From Fischerella sp. CENA71 (GTDB taxonomy: Bacteria; Cyanobacteriota; Cyanobacteriia; Cyanobacteriales; Nostocaceae): DNA of 64,000 nucleotides. Shown piece after piece: positions 38,927-47,742 of this stretch. The translations under genes and the position numbers were made by a program. The notes under the pieces were generated by a model that saw only the letters and a program-made list of their open reading frames with translations, was not told the origin of the DNA and did not search any database. Location: contig JANBVI010000005.1 in assembly GCA_024239075.1 (NCBI GenBank), positions 45,108-109,107 of the forward strand. Reading direction: 5' to 3'. Every line of letters starts with the position of its first letter. The stretch's first letter is position 1.

Positions 38927-39168
38927 GTAAGGATTCAGGTCTAAATCTCTACTGATCTTTAGTTTTTGTACTTCTTGCTCTAGTTATAAAATTCTCTTGT
39001 TTAGTTTCTCTGTGGCGATCGCCAGTTCGACAATGATGTCCACCAGTTATTCGGGAGCCAACTGTCCAAGGGTTTCACGGTCTAGTTTCAGAGGCAGGTT
39101 TTTTCCATAATTGTGATAGTCCGCTTCGGATGCCACACTTGTCAATACTCCCTGACCTGAATCCTTAC
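38927..39168 (-). pseudogene. IS66-like transposase remnant between 14-bp inverted repeats
   Basis: GTAAGGATTCAGGT (38927-38940) and ACCTGAATCCTTAC (39155-39168) are perfect inverted repeats. Between them the minus strand reads a degenerate N-terminal transposase segment: KLDRETLGQLAPE-stop-LVDIIVELAIATEKLNKRI, a second stop, then LEQEVQKLKISRDLD. This is the Leu/Lys-rich coiled region typical of cyanobacterial IS66-type proteins, with two in-frame TAA codons and no catalytic part. A separate 10-bp hairpin (GGTAAATCAG/CTGATTTACC, 38892-38917) lies next to it. Confidence 0.5.
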
Positions 39169-39297
39169 AGAAAATCAGCATTAACTAAGATTTCAGAGAA
39201 TTGGTTAAGTTCTATGAACTCTTGACTTCCAGAAAAAATATGAGAAGCTAATAATTAGATTATCTAAATAAATCCACAAAGGAAGTGCATTCTACTC

Positions 39298-40149
39298 GTG
39301 ACTAAACTGACGGGAAGAACTGATTGGTCAACGTCCGTAAACACTCCAAAATCGTCCATATTGTTAACTCAGGGACTCACGCGCCGCTTTGACAAGTTCA
39401 CAGCCGTTGATGCCTTGAATATTTCCGTAGCACCTGGAGAAGTATTTGGCTTGCTTGGACCCAATGGAGCAGGCAAAAGTACAGTAATTAAGATGTTGAC
39501 AACTCTGCTACCACCCAGCGCTGGTCAGGCAACTCTAGCTGGCTATGATGTGACTCATCAATCTGATGCAGTTAGAAGAGTCATCGGTTATGTACCCCAA
39601 GCTCTTTCTGCTGATGGCAGTCTTACAGGCTATGAAAATCTTTTAATTTTTGCCAAGTTGTATGATATTCCATCGAAGCGACGCCAACAGCGCATTCATG
39701 ATGTGCTAGAGTTCATGGGTTTGTACTCAGCAGCCCATCGTTTGGTCAGAACTTACTCTGGCGGCATGATTCGCAAGTTGGAAATAGCCCAATCCATTCT
39801 GCACCGACCGCAGATTTTGTTTCTAGATGAGCCAACAGTAGGACTTGATCCAGTTGCTCGCAGTCAGGTATGGCAACTGGTGCAAGAACTCCGTGCTAAT
39901 TATGGCACAACTATATTTTTAACTACCCACTTTTTAGAAGAAGCGGACAGTTTGTGTAACCGAGTGACAATTATGAACCGGGGTAAGGAAGTTGTCACTG
40001 GCACACCTAAAGAATTAAAAGCTGCGCTCGCTAAACCAAACGCAACCTTGGATGATGTGTTTATTTACTACACAGGGGATGAATTAGCATCGGGAGTAAG
40101 TTACTATGACACGGCACAAACCAGACGTAATGCTCAACGGTTGGGTTGA
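39298..40149 (+). CDS. ABC-2 exporter ATP-binding protein (DrrA-like)
   Basis: A 283-aa ABC ATPase starting at GTG 39298. Walker A is GPNGAGKST (about 58-66), the signature is YSGGMIRKLE, Walker B is ILFLDEPTVGLDP, and the H-loop is in TTHFLEEAD. The C-terminus carries the short DUF4162-like extension (PNATLDDVFIYYTG) of daunorubicin-resistance-type ATPases. It overlaps the permease gene by 44 bases and heads an efflux operon (ATPase, permease, MarR, MFS). The substrate is unknown, probably a lipophilic drug or secondary metabolite. Confidence 0.88.
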   Translation: MTKLTGRTDWSTSVNTPKSSILLTQGLTRRFDKFTAVDALNISVAPGEVFGLLGPNGAGKSTVIKMLTTLLPPSAGQATLAGYDVTHQSDAVRRVIGYVPQALSADGSLTGYENLLIFAKLYDIPSKRRQQRIHDVLEFMGLYSAAHRLVRTYSGGMIRKLEIAQSILHRPQILFLDEPTVGLDPVARSQVWQLVQELRANYGTTIFLTTHFLEEADSLCNRVTIMNRGKEVVTGTPKELKAALAKPNATLDDVFIYYTGDELASGVSYYDTAQTRRNAQRLG

Positions 40150-40960
40150 GCAAAGACCTGCTTATCGAAACAATATTATCTGTGCGATCGCCCAACTAAT
40201 CAGCAAAACTCTTGTTGTCGCTGAACTAGAAGTACGTAAACTTCGCCATGACCCCTACGATTTACTAATACGAGGTGTACAGCCTGCATTATGGTTGTTA
40301 ATCTTTGGGCAAGTCTTCACCCGCACTCGTGCTATTCCAACGGGGAACTTATCTTATTTAGAGTTTATGGCTCCTGGTATTCTCGCTCAAAGTGTGCTGT
40401 TTATGGCAATTTTCACTGGTGGTATGACGCTGATTTGGGAGCGAGATTTGGGAATTGTGCATAAATTCCTTGCTAGTCCTATACCTCGTGCAACGATGGT
40501 GTTGGGTAAAGCTTTAGGTTGTGGTATACGATGCTTATCACAGATAGTAATCATTTATGGATTGGCACTGCTGTTAGGTGTCAAGTTAAATCTCAGTCTT
40601 TTAGCTTTACTCCAAGTACTGGTAATTGTGCTTTTAGGAGCAGGTTGTTTTTGCATTTTCTCGCTCATCATTGGCTGTCTAGTGAAAACCCGAGAACGGT
40701 TTACAGGAATAGGGCAATTGTTAACCATGCCATTATTTTTCGCTAGTAATGCCATCTATCCCATATCACTCATGCCAAAGTGGTTGCAGTTCATTTCCAA
40801 AGTCAACCCCTTGACCTATCAGGTCGATGCTCTACGCAGTACTATGCTAGCAAATGGCTCCAGTCTTTATGGATTTGGTCTAGATTGTATAATTCTCTTG
40901 CTAACATTGATAGGCTTGACAATCATCTGTGGAAAACTTTATCCACGGGTGGCGATGTAA
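40106..40960 (+). CDS. ABC-2-type transporter permease (DrrB-like)
   Basis: A 284-aa membrane protein with about six spans. The ABC-2 signature region is LMPKWLQFISKVNPLTYQVDALR (near 225-247). The N-terminus (VRKLRHDPYDLLIRGVQPALW) is cytoplasmic. It partners with the preceding ATPase. The frame begins 44 bases inside that gene, so translational coupling is likely, though an internal start is possible. A MarR regulator follows after 19 bases. Confidence 0.88.
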   Translation: MTRHKPDVMLNGWVEQRPAYRNNIICAIAQLISKTLVVAELEVRKLRHDPYDLLIRGVQPALWLLIFGQVFTRTRAIPTGNLSYLEFMAPGILAQSVLFMAIFTGGMTLIWERDLGIVHKFLASPIPRATMVLGKALGCGIRCLSQIVIIYGLALLLGVKLNLSLLALLQVLVIVLLGAGCFCIFSLIIGCLVKTRERFTGIGQLLTMPLFFASNAIYPISLMPKWLQFISKVNPLTYQVDALRSTMLANGSSLYGFGLDCIILLLTLIGLTIICGKLYPRVAM

Positions 40961-40979
40961 TCAGGAGAATGACACCCCC

Positions 40980-41441
40980 ATGAAGCTCGGTAAAACTTCT
41001 CAAGAATGTGCCGCCAGAGTAATGGAAACAATTCCACTGTTAATGCGGTTTATCCGAGCTGATATGCGGACTCACAGCGCTGACTGTTTGTCTATACCTC
41101 AGTTGCGATCGCTAGCATTTCTCAAACGTAATCCAGGCGCTTCACTATCTGAGGTGGCAGAACATCTCGGTGTCACTTGTGCAACAGCATCAACGACAAT
41201 AGAACGACTTGTACAACGGAATTTGGTACAACGCACCGATCATCCCCAAGAACGGCGACGAGTTGTTCTCAATTTAACTGAAGAAGGTAAGCAACTTCTA
41301 GAGCAATCTCAACAAAAAACTCGCGCTCATATTGCTGAGATTTTAGAAGATTTGACACCAGAACAAGTATCACAAATTGAAGAAGGTTTGGCTCTACTCA
41401 AAAATGTCTTCGAGGAAACAGAAGTTCCAAAAGCTCCTTAA
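40980..41441 (+). CDS. MarR-family transcriptional regulator
   Basis: A 153-aa winged-helix regulator counted from ATG 40980, which has AGGAGA about 12 bases upstream. The longer frame from 40929 lies mostly in the permease gene. The DNA-binding core is SIPQLRSLAFLKRNPGASLSEVAEHLGVTCATASTTIERLVQRNLVQR, and the wing is DHPQERRRVVLNLTEEG. MarR proteins usually repress adjacent efflux genes and respond to phenolic or drug ligands. It sits between DrrAB-like genes and an MFS exporter, which it probably controls. Confidence 0.88.
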   Translation: MKLGKTSQECAARVMETIPLLMRFIRADMRTHSADCLSIPQLRSLAFLKRNPGASLSEVAEHLGVTCATASTTIERLVQRNLVQRTDHPQERRRVVLNLTEEGKQLLEQSQQKTRAHIAEILEDLTPEQVSQIEEGLALLKNVFEETEVPKAP

Positions 41442-42675
41442 AACCGAGGTTGCACAGCACGATCCCTTTGCAGCCCTGAGATATCGAGATTATCGACTAT
41501 TTACAATTGGGCGTGTACTCCTGTTTACAGGTTCACAAATGCAGACTGTAGCGATTGGCTGGGAACTATATGAACGTACCAACTCAGCTATGATCTTAGG
41601 TGGAGTGGGGCTGGCACAAGTCCTGCCGATGATTGCCCTGACTTTGATTGCCGGACATGTTGCCGACAAGAGCGATCGCAAACACACCATGTTACTTTCT
41701 ATCATCCTGCTAGTGCTTTGCTCGCTGGCTTTGGCTTTTATTTCCTACAGTCAAGGTACAGTAGTTCTGGTTTATAGCTGCTTGCTGTTAACAGGTGTTG
41801 CTAGAGCGTTCTTGAAGCCTGCCAGTGATGCTTTGATGTGGCAATTGATACCAGTGAGTGCTTTTACGAATGCTGCCACTTGGAATAGTACAAGCTTTCA
41901 GCTAGCAACAGTGATTGGGCCAGCCTTGGGAGGATTTGCGATTGCAGCTTTGGGAAGTGCTACAGGGGTATATGTGTTGGCAGCGATCGCATCATTTTTG
42001 TGTTTTGCTTTAACAGTGGCAATTAAAGAACAAAAAACAACTTTTGCCAAAGAACCAATATCCCTGAAAGCTTTATCTGCTGGTGCTAAGTTTGTCTGGC
42101 AAAATCAAGTAATTTTAGCAGCAATCACCTTGGATATGTTTGCCGTCTTACTGGGGGGTGCAGTTGCACTATTACCCATCTTTGCTAAAGATATTTTGCA
42201 GGTAGGCCCAGTCGAGTTGGGATATCTACAGGCAGCTCCATCTATAGGTGCATTAATTATGGCAGTGGCTTTGGCACACCTACCACCGTTACGCAAAGCT
42301 GGCCCAGCTTTACTCTGGTCAGTGGTTGGTTTTGGCATTGTCACGATTATCTTTGGGCTATCTCGTTGGTTTTGGCTGTCACTGCTGATGCTGGCATTGA
42401 GTGGGGCGTTGGATAGTATCAGCGTTGTGATTCGCCACACTTTAGTGCAGATTCGCACACCTGATCATTTACGCGGTCGAGTTGCTGCCATCAACAGCGT
42501 GTTTATCAGTGCCTCGAATGAGTTGGGAGGTTTTGAGTCAGGTTTGACTGCTGCATTATTCGGCCCAGTAATCTCTGTAGTAGGTGGGGGAATTGGTACA
42601 ATTATCGTGGTAATTGCAACAGCTATGATTTGGCCAGAAATTCGGAAGTTAGGAGCGTTGCATGAGTATGAATAA
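41404..42675 (+). CDS. MFS exporter (EntS/macrolide-efflux type)
   Basis: A 423-aa transporter counted from ATG 41404, which overlaps the MarR end by 38 bases. A longer frame opens at 41377. It has about twelve hydrophobic spans. The loop 2-3 motif is GHVADKSDRKHTM and the second half repeats the arrangement with PDHLRGRVAAINSVFISASNELGGFESG. This pattern is that of the EntS/MFS_3 group, which exports siderophores or antibiotics. It is the last gene of the efflux operon. Confidence 0.85.
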   Translation: MSSRKQKFQKLLKTEVAQHDPFAALRYRDYRLFTIGRVLLFTGSQMQTVAIGWELYERTNSAMILGGVGLAQVLPMIALTLIAGHVADKSDRKHTMLLSIILLVLCSLALAFISYSQGTVVLVYSCLLLTGVARAFLKPASDALMWQLIPVSAFTNAATWNSTSFQLATVIGPALGGFAIAALGSATGVYVLAAIASFLCFALTVAIKEQKTTFAKEPISLKALSAGAKFVWQNQVILAAITLDMFAVLLGGAVALLPIFAKDILQVGPVELGYLQAAPSIGALIMAVALAHLPPLRKAGPALLWSVVGFGIVTIIFGLSRWFWLSLLMLALSGALDSISVVIRHTLVQIRTPDHLRGRVAAINSVFISASNELGGFESGLTAALFGPVISVVGGGIGTIIVVIATAMIWPEIRKLGALHEYE

Positions 42676-42818
42676 AATATGTATGGTATCGAGATTATTC
42701 GTCCACCACCTGGGCAGTGATCATGCGATCGCAAAGGACAATATAGTACTAGTTATTGGTAAAATATACGGTAAACTTATCGATTTAAAGTTATTTATAT
42801 ATTGATAGAGGAATAAAC

Positions 42819-44009
42819 GTGACTCCAACAGGAAAGCAGAAAATTTCAGATAAAGCAAACCAGTTCACAGAGTCAGTCATTCGCGAAATGACTAGAATGG
42901 CATTGCAATACGGTGCTGTGAATCTGGCGCAGGGATTTCCTGATTTTCCTTGTCCACCGCAGTTAAAACAGGCAGCTTGCGAAGCAATTCAGGAAGACAT
43001 TAATCAGTACGCAATTACCTGGGGCGATAAAGCCTTTCGTCATGCTATTGCAGAAAAAGTCCATTGGTATTTGGGCTTAGATATTGATCCGGAAAAACAA
43101 ATAACCGTCACCTGTGGTTCAACAGAAGCAATGGCAGCTGTCATGCTGGCAACTCTAAATCCAGGTGATGAAGTGATTGTGTTTGAGCCTTATTATGAAA
43201 ACTACGGCCCCGATGCAATTTTAGCTAGTGCCACTCCTCGTTACGTATCCTTGCATCCACCTGAGTGGACATTTGATGAAACAGAATTGCGTCGAGCATT
43301 TAATGAACGTACAAAAGCCATTATCATCAACACACCCCATAACCCAACTGGAAAAGTATTTACTCGTGAAGAACTAACTTTAATCGCTGAACTTTGTCAG
43401 CAGTGGGATGTATTGGTATTTACAGACGAAATCTACGAACACATTCTCTATGATGGAACGCAGCATATTGCAATGGCAACTCTGCCAGGGATGTCTGAGA
43501 GAACTGTTACTATTAATGGTCTTTCCAAAACCTACAGTGCGACTGGTTGGCGAGTTGGTTATATTCTGTCAAACCCAGAATTAACAGGAGCAATTCGCAA
43601 GGTTCATGACTTTCTCACCGTTGGCGCACCTGCACCCTTGCAAAGAGCAGGAGTAGCGGCGATGCAACTTCCTGTGAGTTACTACGAAGAACTAGCAAAG
43701 CTTTATCAGCAAAAGCGAGACAATATTTTGCAAATTTTGGATGCGGTGGGAATTCCCTATTTTGTACCAAAAGGAGCCTACTATGTGTTTGCAGATATCT
43801 CGCGTTTTGGTTACAAAAGTGATGTGAAATTTACGGAATATTTAATTAAAGAGATTGGTGTGGCTGTGGTTCCCGGTTCTAGCTTTTTCTCACAATCAGA
43901 GGCGGGTAGAAAGTTTATCAGATTCTGTTTTAGTAAGAAGCCAGAAACTTTGGCAAAGGCAAAAGAGCGGTTGCTGAAGTTGCAGTCTGTTCTGCAAGGT
44001 ATAAATTGA
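42819..44009 (+). CDS. PLP-dependent aminotransferase, class I/II (methionine/kynurenine aminotransferase-like)
   Basis: A 396-aa fold-type I aminotransferase starting at GTG 42819. The PLP lysine is Lys237 in NGLSKTYSATGWRVGY. The cofactor-binding Asn/Tyr segments are INTPHNPTGKVF and FTDEIYEHILYDG, and the C-terminal Arg is in FIRFCFSKKPE. The NLAQGFPDFPCPP opening is typical of the YbdL/kynurenine aminotransferase group, which acts on methionine, glutamine or aromatic amino acids. It lies beside the sulfur region but is not visibly co-transcribed with it and is not itself Met-poor. Confidence 0.85.
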   Translation: MTPTGKQKISDKANQFTESVIREMTRMALQYGAVNLAQGFPDFPCPPQLKQAACEAIQEDINQYAITWGDKAFRHAIAEKVHWYLGLDIDPEKQITVTCGSTEAMAAVMLATLNPGDEVIVFEPYYENYGPDAILASATPRYVSLHPPEWTFDETELRRAFNERTKAIIINTPHNPTGKVFTREELTLIAELCQQWDVLVFTDEIYEHILYDGTQHIAMATLPGMSERTVTINGLSKTYSATGWRVGYILSNPELTGAIRKVHDFLTVGAPAPLQRAGVAAMQLPVSYYEELAKLYQQKRDNILQILDAVGIPYFVPKGAYYVFADISRFGYKSDVKFTEYLIKEIGVAVVPGSSFFSQSEAGRKFIRFCFSKKPETLAKAKERLLKLQSVLQGIN

Positions 44010-44047
44010 GTAGAAAGTAGGTTGGGTGAATTTTATCATCAAATAAA

Positions 44048-44219
44048 AGTGGAAAAATCACCCTTACTTTTGATCAAAGTGCTTATCGCAATCTGTTGGC
44101 TGAAGTTGCTTCTGTTGCACTTGAGTCTGAGGAAGAGTAAGAACGTGTTTTGAAAGTAGTAGAGCAGCTAACTTTTAATGGAATAGCTACGCAAAAATCT
44201 GCCAACATCCTCGATTAAC
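44048..44219 (+). pseudogene. Small gene remnant with in-frame stop (HigA-antitoxin-like N-terminus)
   Basis: The plus strand reads KITLTFDQSAYRNLLAEVA...LESEEE, then TAA (44138-44140), then ERVLKVVEQLTFNGIAT in the same frame. The pattern around EEEyERVLKVVEQL resembles the N-terminal part of HigA-type antitoxins and related regulators. The stop replaces what is usually Tyr. No start codon or downstream HTH remains. The family match is tentative. Confidence 0.35.
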
Positions 44220-44527
44220 TCCCACACTTCCTCTTTTAATGTCAGGGTGGTTTCATACAGACAAAGAAAAATTAATTAGTCCCTCCCCACCCAGTGATAT
44301 TTATGTTAACGAACCACAAAGGACACAAAGGACGCAAAGAGTTTAAGAAGTTGGTAGGGATTGGTGATTTTTATTCTATCGTATGAAACCACCCTGCACA
44401 CTTCCTCTTTTAATGGAGAGCTAGAGACTGAATGACTGCAACGATTACGAATGTCACCCATGACTTGAATACGGCGATGCTGGGTTTGGTCGTAAATATA
44501 TGCTGCTTTTAGCGCATCATTTATCAA
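44168..44527 (-). pseudogene. Small gene interrupted by a MITE
   Basis: From the ATG at 44527 the frame reads 44 codons to ...SSSPLKEEV, then runs into the MITE. Removing the element and one copy of the 19-bp duplication restores the frame, which continues WELIEDVGRFLRSYSIKS and stops at 44168-44170. The rejoined product is 61 residues (LKAAYIYDQTQHRRIQVMGD...). I do not recognise the family, and it may itself be the C-terminus of a longer protein. Confidence 0.6.
44223..44415. mobile_element. MITE: 154 bp, 16-bp TIRs, 19-bp direct repeats
   Basis: CAGGGTGGTTTCATAC (44243-44258) and GTATGAAACCACCCTG (44381-44396) are perfect terminal inverted repeats. The element is flanked by identical 19-bp copies of CACACTTCCTCTTTTAATG (44223-44241 and 44397-44415). 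There is no transposase, so it is non-autonomous. Insertion into a reading frame is shown by the restored frame described for the interrupted gene. Confidence 0.85.
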
Positions 44528-44595
44528 GTTAGTTTATATACTTATAATGTGAATACATTAAATTTGTGAGTTTTATAAATATGATCAGACTAGGC

Positions 44596-44628
44596 AAATA
44601 ACCCGCCCACAGTTTACTTGCAGGCGGG
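44596..44628 (-). terminator. Hairpin downstream of the thioredoxin-like gene
   Basis: CCCGCC (44602-44607) pairs with GGCGGG (44623-44628). On the minus strand it is followed by a T-rich stretch, 41 bases after the stop of the last gene of the leftward sulfur operon. Confidence 0.6.
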
Positions 44629-44668
44629 ATTGTAACAAAACTAAATATTCTGTCTAACTCACGTTCTA

Positions 44669-45268
44669 TCAAGCAGTCACAGCAGGAGATTTATAATACA
44701 CCGGTTCATTTCCTGGCTTCCATTTGATGTTGCAACCGATACTTGGCTTTTGCTCCCAAGTAATTAAGCGATCGCTCAACACATCTTCAATGGCAGTCCG
44801 TAAATCTTTTCCAGTCACAGGTACACCGTTATTAGGACGGCTATCATCTAGCTGTCCGCGATAGACTAGCTTGCGGCTAGCATCAAATAAGAAAAAATCT
44901 GGAGTGCAAGCAGCAAAAAAGTTCTTTGCTGCTTTCTGCGTTTCGTCAAAAAGCAGAGGATAGGATAAATCCAACTCTTGTGCAAAGGCTTTGAGAGATT
45001 CGGGTGCATCATTGGGATGGGTGTTGGGATCATTAGCACTAATTGCAACTATGCCAATATTGTGATCGCGATAATCTTTACCCAATTTTGCTAATTCCGA
45101 TTTGATGTGCTGCACAAAAGGACAATGGCGGCTCAAAAATATGACTAGTAAGGCTTTTTTACTAGCAAACTTGGAGAGTGAAACGGTTTCACTCGAAACT
45201 ACATCTAGTAGCTGAAAATCTGGAGCTAAAGTACCCAAAGGCAGCATTGTTGATGGAGTCAGTGCCAT
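44669..45268 (-). CDS. Thioredoxin-fold (AhpC/TSA-like) protein
   Basis: A 199-aa protein with an AhpC/TSA-type thioredoxin fold: PDFQLLDVVSSETVSLSKF, then the redox site region LSRHCPFVQHIKSEL with a single Cys (C-P-F-V, not CxxC). Two further Cys occur (AACTPDF and IGCNIKW). The order fits the cyanobacterial thioredoxin-family proteins that act as 1-Cys-like peroxidases or reductases. It ends a leftward series that begins with the amidohydrolase, lying 63 bases after the LLM gene. A role in the redox chemistry of sulfur recovery is inference. Confidence 0.75.
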   Translation of the reverse strand: MALTPSTMLPLGTLAPDFQLLDVVSSETVSLSKFASKKALLVIFLSRHCPFVQHIKSELAKLGKDYRDHNIGIVAISANDPNTHPNDAPESLKAFAQELDLSYPLLFDETQKAAKNFFAACTPDFFLFDASRKLVYRGQLDDSRPNNGVPVTGKDLRTAIEDVLSDRLITWEQKPSIGCNIKWKPGNEPVYYKSPAVTA

Positions 45269-45331
45269 AAAATTAAACTCTGGAATTTTTCTGTGAAATT
45301 ATTTCTTTCAAACTAATCTAATATTGACAGT

Positions 45332-46708
45332 CTATGCAGAGGAAGCAGCACTCACCAATTCAGGAGAATTTGCAACTGTGGTAAATCTATTTGTCGGACG
45401 AGGTAAACCAAGATTTTCGCGCAGAGTTCGACCTTCGTACTCAGTCCGGAACAGTCCCCGCCGTTGTAGTTCAGGAATTACAAGCTCTACAAATTCATCC
45501 AAACCACCAGGTAAATAAGGTGGCATAATATTGAACCCATCTGCACCACCATTGACAAACCAATCTTCTAGTTGATCAGCAATTGTTACGGGTGTTCCTA
45601 ATATTGTGCGATGTCCGCGTGCGCCAGCGATCGCTAAATACAACTGTCGAATTGTTAAATTCTCTCTCCGTGCCAGTTCAGTTAGCAGTTGCTGACGGCT
45701 TTTACCACCGTTAGTCTCTGGTAGTTCTGGTAACGGCCCGTCTATAGGATACTCAGATAAATCAAATCCGCCAATCATCCCGGCAAGCAGACCCAAGCCG
45801 ACATGGGGATGAATTAAATCTTGTAACTGCTGGTATTTTTCCTTGGCTTCCTCCTCAGTTCTACCGATAACTGGAAATACACCTGGCATAATTTTGACAT
45901 AATCGGGGTTACGTCCGTATTTAGCTACTCTCGCCTTCACACCAGAATAGAATGCCTGCGCCTCTGCAAGTGTCTGTTGAGCAGTAAAAATGACCTCTGC
46001 TGTTTGGGTAGCAAGTTCTTGACCATCTTCAGAAGAACCAGCTTGAATAATCACCGGGTATCCCTGCGGTGGACGGGCGACGTTGAGCGGACCCCGTACC
46101 GAGAAATGCTTACCTTTGTGGTTAGGTATGTGCAATTTGTCAGGCTGAAAGAACACCCCTGACTCTTTGTCCCTTACAAAAGCATCATCTTCCCAACTAT
46201 CCCAAAGCTTGGTGACAACATCTACAAACTCTCTAGCACGTTCATAGCGCAGTCCATGTTCCATGTGCTGATCGCGGTTAAAGTTGTGTGCTTCTGTTTC
46301 CGTCGCGGAGGTCACAAGATTCCAACCAGCACGACCACCACTGAGATAATCTAGGGACGCAAACTTACGGGCGAGATGATAAGGTTCGTTATAGGTGGTT
46401 GAAACTGTCGCTGCTAATCCAATACGTTCTGTCACCACCGATAAAGCTGACAGCAAGGTGAGTGGTTCAAAGTGAACGACTACTGAACGACTCAAAGCAT
46501 CAGTTCCTTGACCCCGTTGGCGGACAGCTACACCATCAGCAAAGAAAATCATGTCAAATTTTCCTCGTTCTGCCGTCTGAGCAATTTGCTGAAAATGCTG
46601 GAAGTTCAAACCACCATCTGCTCTTGCTTGCGGGTGTCGCCATGCTGCCACATGATGGCCAGAACTCATCAAAAATGCACCCAGTTTTAGCTGTCTTTTC
46701 GTATTCAT
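45332..46708 (-). CDS. LLM-class flavin-dependent monooxygenase (NtaA/SnaA/DszA type)
   Basis: A 458-aa bacterial-luciferase-like monooxygenase. The N-terminus KLGAFLMSSGHHVAAWRHPQA, the FMN-site segment GLNFQHFQQIAQTAERGKFDMIFFADG and the VTSATETEAHNFN motif fit the NtaA/SnaA/SoxA/DszA group. That group oxidises chelators, sulfones and related compounds with FMNH2 from a separate reductase. No reductase gene is near. The protein contains no Cys and seven Met. Placed with TauD-like and SsuA-like genes, cleavage of a C-S bond in an organic sulfur source is the likely role. Confidence 0.87.
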   Translation of the reverse strand: MNTKRQLKLGAFLMSSGHHVAAWRHPQARADGGLNFQHFQQIAQTAERGKFDMIFFADGVAVRQRGQGTDALSRSVVVHFEPLTLLSALSVVTERIGLAATVSTTYNEPYHLARKFASLDYLSGGRAGWNLVTSATETEAHNFNRDQHMEHGLRYERAREFVDVVTKLWDSWEDDAFVRDKESGVFFQPDKLHIPNHKGKHFSVRGPLNVARPPQGYPVIIQAGSSEDGQELATQTAEVIFTAQQTLAEAQAFYSGVKARVAKYGRNPDYVKIMPGVFPVIGRTEEEAKEKYQQLQDLIHPHVGLGLLAGMIGGFDLSEYPIDGPLPELPETNGGKSRQQLLTELARRENLTIRQLYLAIAGARGHRTILGTPVTIADQLEDWFVNGGADGFNIMPPYLPGGLDEFVELVIPELQRRGLFRTEYEGRTLRENLGLPRPTNRFTTVANSPELVSAASSA

Positions 46709-46780
46709 TTTCTTGTGTTCCTTCCATTTAGAAGCATCGAATAAATACCTCTTTCCTTCTGTCCTCTGCTTTCTGGCTTC

Positions 46781-47692
46781 TCAAGCAGCTGACAAACTAG
46801 GGATATATCTGGAGGAATTTCCCTTGATGGCCTCGCTATGTTTTCCATCAATACCAACAGGAAGATCACCAACGAGTGTTACTCGTTGAACTCGGCGAGG
46901 TTGATTACCGTAATCAGCGATCGCATAATGTTGAGTAGCGCGGTTATCCCAGAATGCTACATCACCAACTTGCCAACGCCAACGCACTGTGTTCTCTGGA
47001 CGTGTGATATAAGATTGCAACAAACGGATAATGTCATCTGATTCTGTAGTTGATAATCCACGAATCTGACGAACAAAACCACCGATAAACAAGCCACGCT
47101 CACCAGACTCAGGATGAACACGGACAACAGGATGCAAAGTTTCGTACACAGTAGATGTAAACACAGCTTGATAAGCTTTGAGTTCTTCAGAAAGTTTGAC
47201 TGCGGCTTCTGCATAATCGTAGGCGTTGCTGTGTACAGCCCAGAGTTGATCCGCTAAAGTTTGCAAATGAGGTGGTAAATCCTGATAGGCAGTCACAGAG
47301 TTTGCCCAAATTGTATCGCCTCCTAGTGACGGGATTTCAATCGCCCGTAAGATAGAACCGAGTGGAGGACGGTCTACAAAAGTGACATCAGTGTGCCAAT
47401 TGTTCGCACGGACGGCAGTGCGACCATAATCTAAGTCCAGAATTTCTGGATATCCTTCAAACGATGGTACGGTGGGGTGAGCTGTGGTCACTTCACCAAA
47501 TCTACGAGCAAAGTTGATTTGTCCTTGAGTATCAAGTTGCTGACGACGGAAAAAGATGACTTTGTATTGAATGAGGGCTTGGCGAATCTCGCTAATTATG
47601 TCTTTGCTGAGGTCAGCACTCAAGTCAACACCCAGGATTTCAGCACCGATGCGTCCTGCAACTGGTTGAATATCAAAATATTTATAAGTCAT
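46781..47692 (-). CDS. TauD/TfdA-family Fe(II)/2-oxoglutarate dioxygenase
   Basis: A 303-aa dioxygenase. The iron ligands are His100 and Asp102 (NNWHTDVTF) and His255 (RATQHYAIADY); the 2-oxoglutarate Arg is in QPRRVQRVTL. TauD releases sulfite from taurine, and relatives hydroxylate alkyl sulfates or sulfonates. The protein contains only the initiator Met and no Cys, a remarkable composition for this length. It is preceded by the SsuA-like gene (50-base gap) and followed by the LLM gene (72 bases). The exact substrate is unknown. Confidence 0.9.
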   Translation of the reverse strand: MTYKYFDIQPVAGRIGAEILGVDLSADLSKDIISEIRQALIQYKVIFFRRQQLDTQGQINFARRFGEVTTAHPTVPSFEGYPEILDLDYGRTAVRANNWHTDVTFVDRPPLGSILRAIEIPSLGGDTIWANSVTAYQDLPPHLQTLADQLWAVHSNAYDYAEAAVKLSEELKAYQAVFTSTVYETLHPVVRVHPESGERGLFIGGFVRQIRGLSTTESDDIIRLLQSYITRPENTVRWRWQVGDVAFWDNRATQHYAIADYGNQPRRVQRVTLVGDLPVGIDGKHSEAIKGNSSRYIPSLSAA

Positions 47693-47742
47693 CTGTTTTT
47701 ACTCCAAGAGAATTTGTGTACTGCTCCCTAATCCCTTCCACA

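Noticed and set aside
40969-40983. Four-codon mini-ORF (ATG ACA CCC CCA TGA) whose stop overlaps the MarR start
   Set aside because: The SD is only one base from its ATG, too close for initiation; the same SD is usable by the MarR ATG.
42105-42734. Antisense ORFs over the MFS gene
   Set aside because: Shadow frames of a well-supported membrane protein gene.
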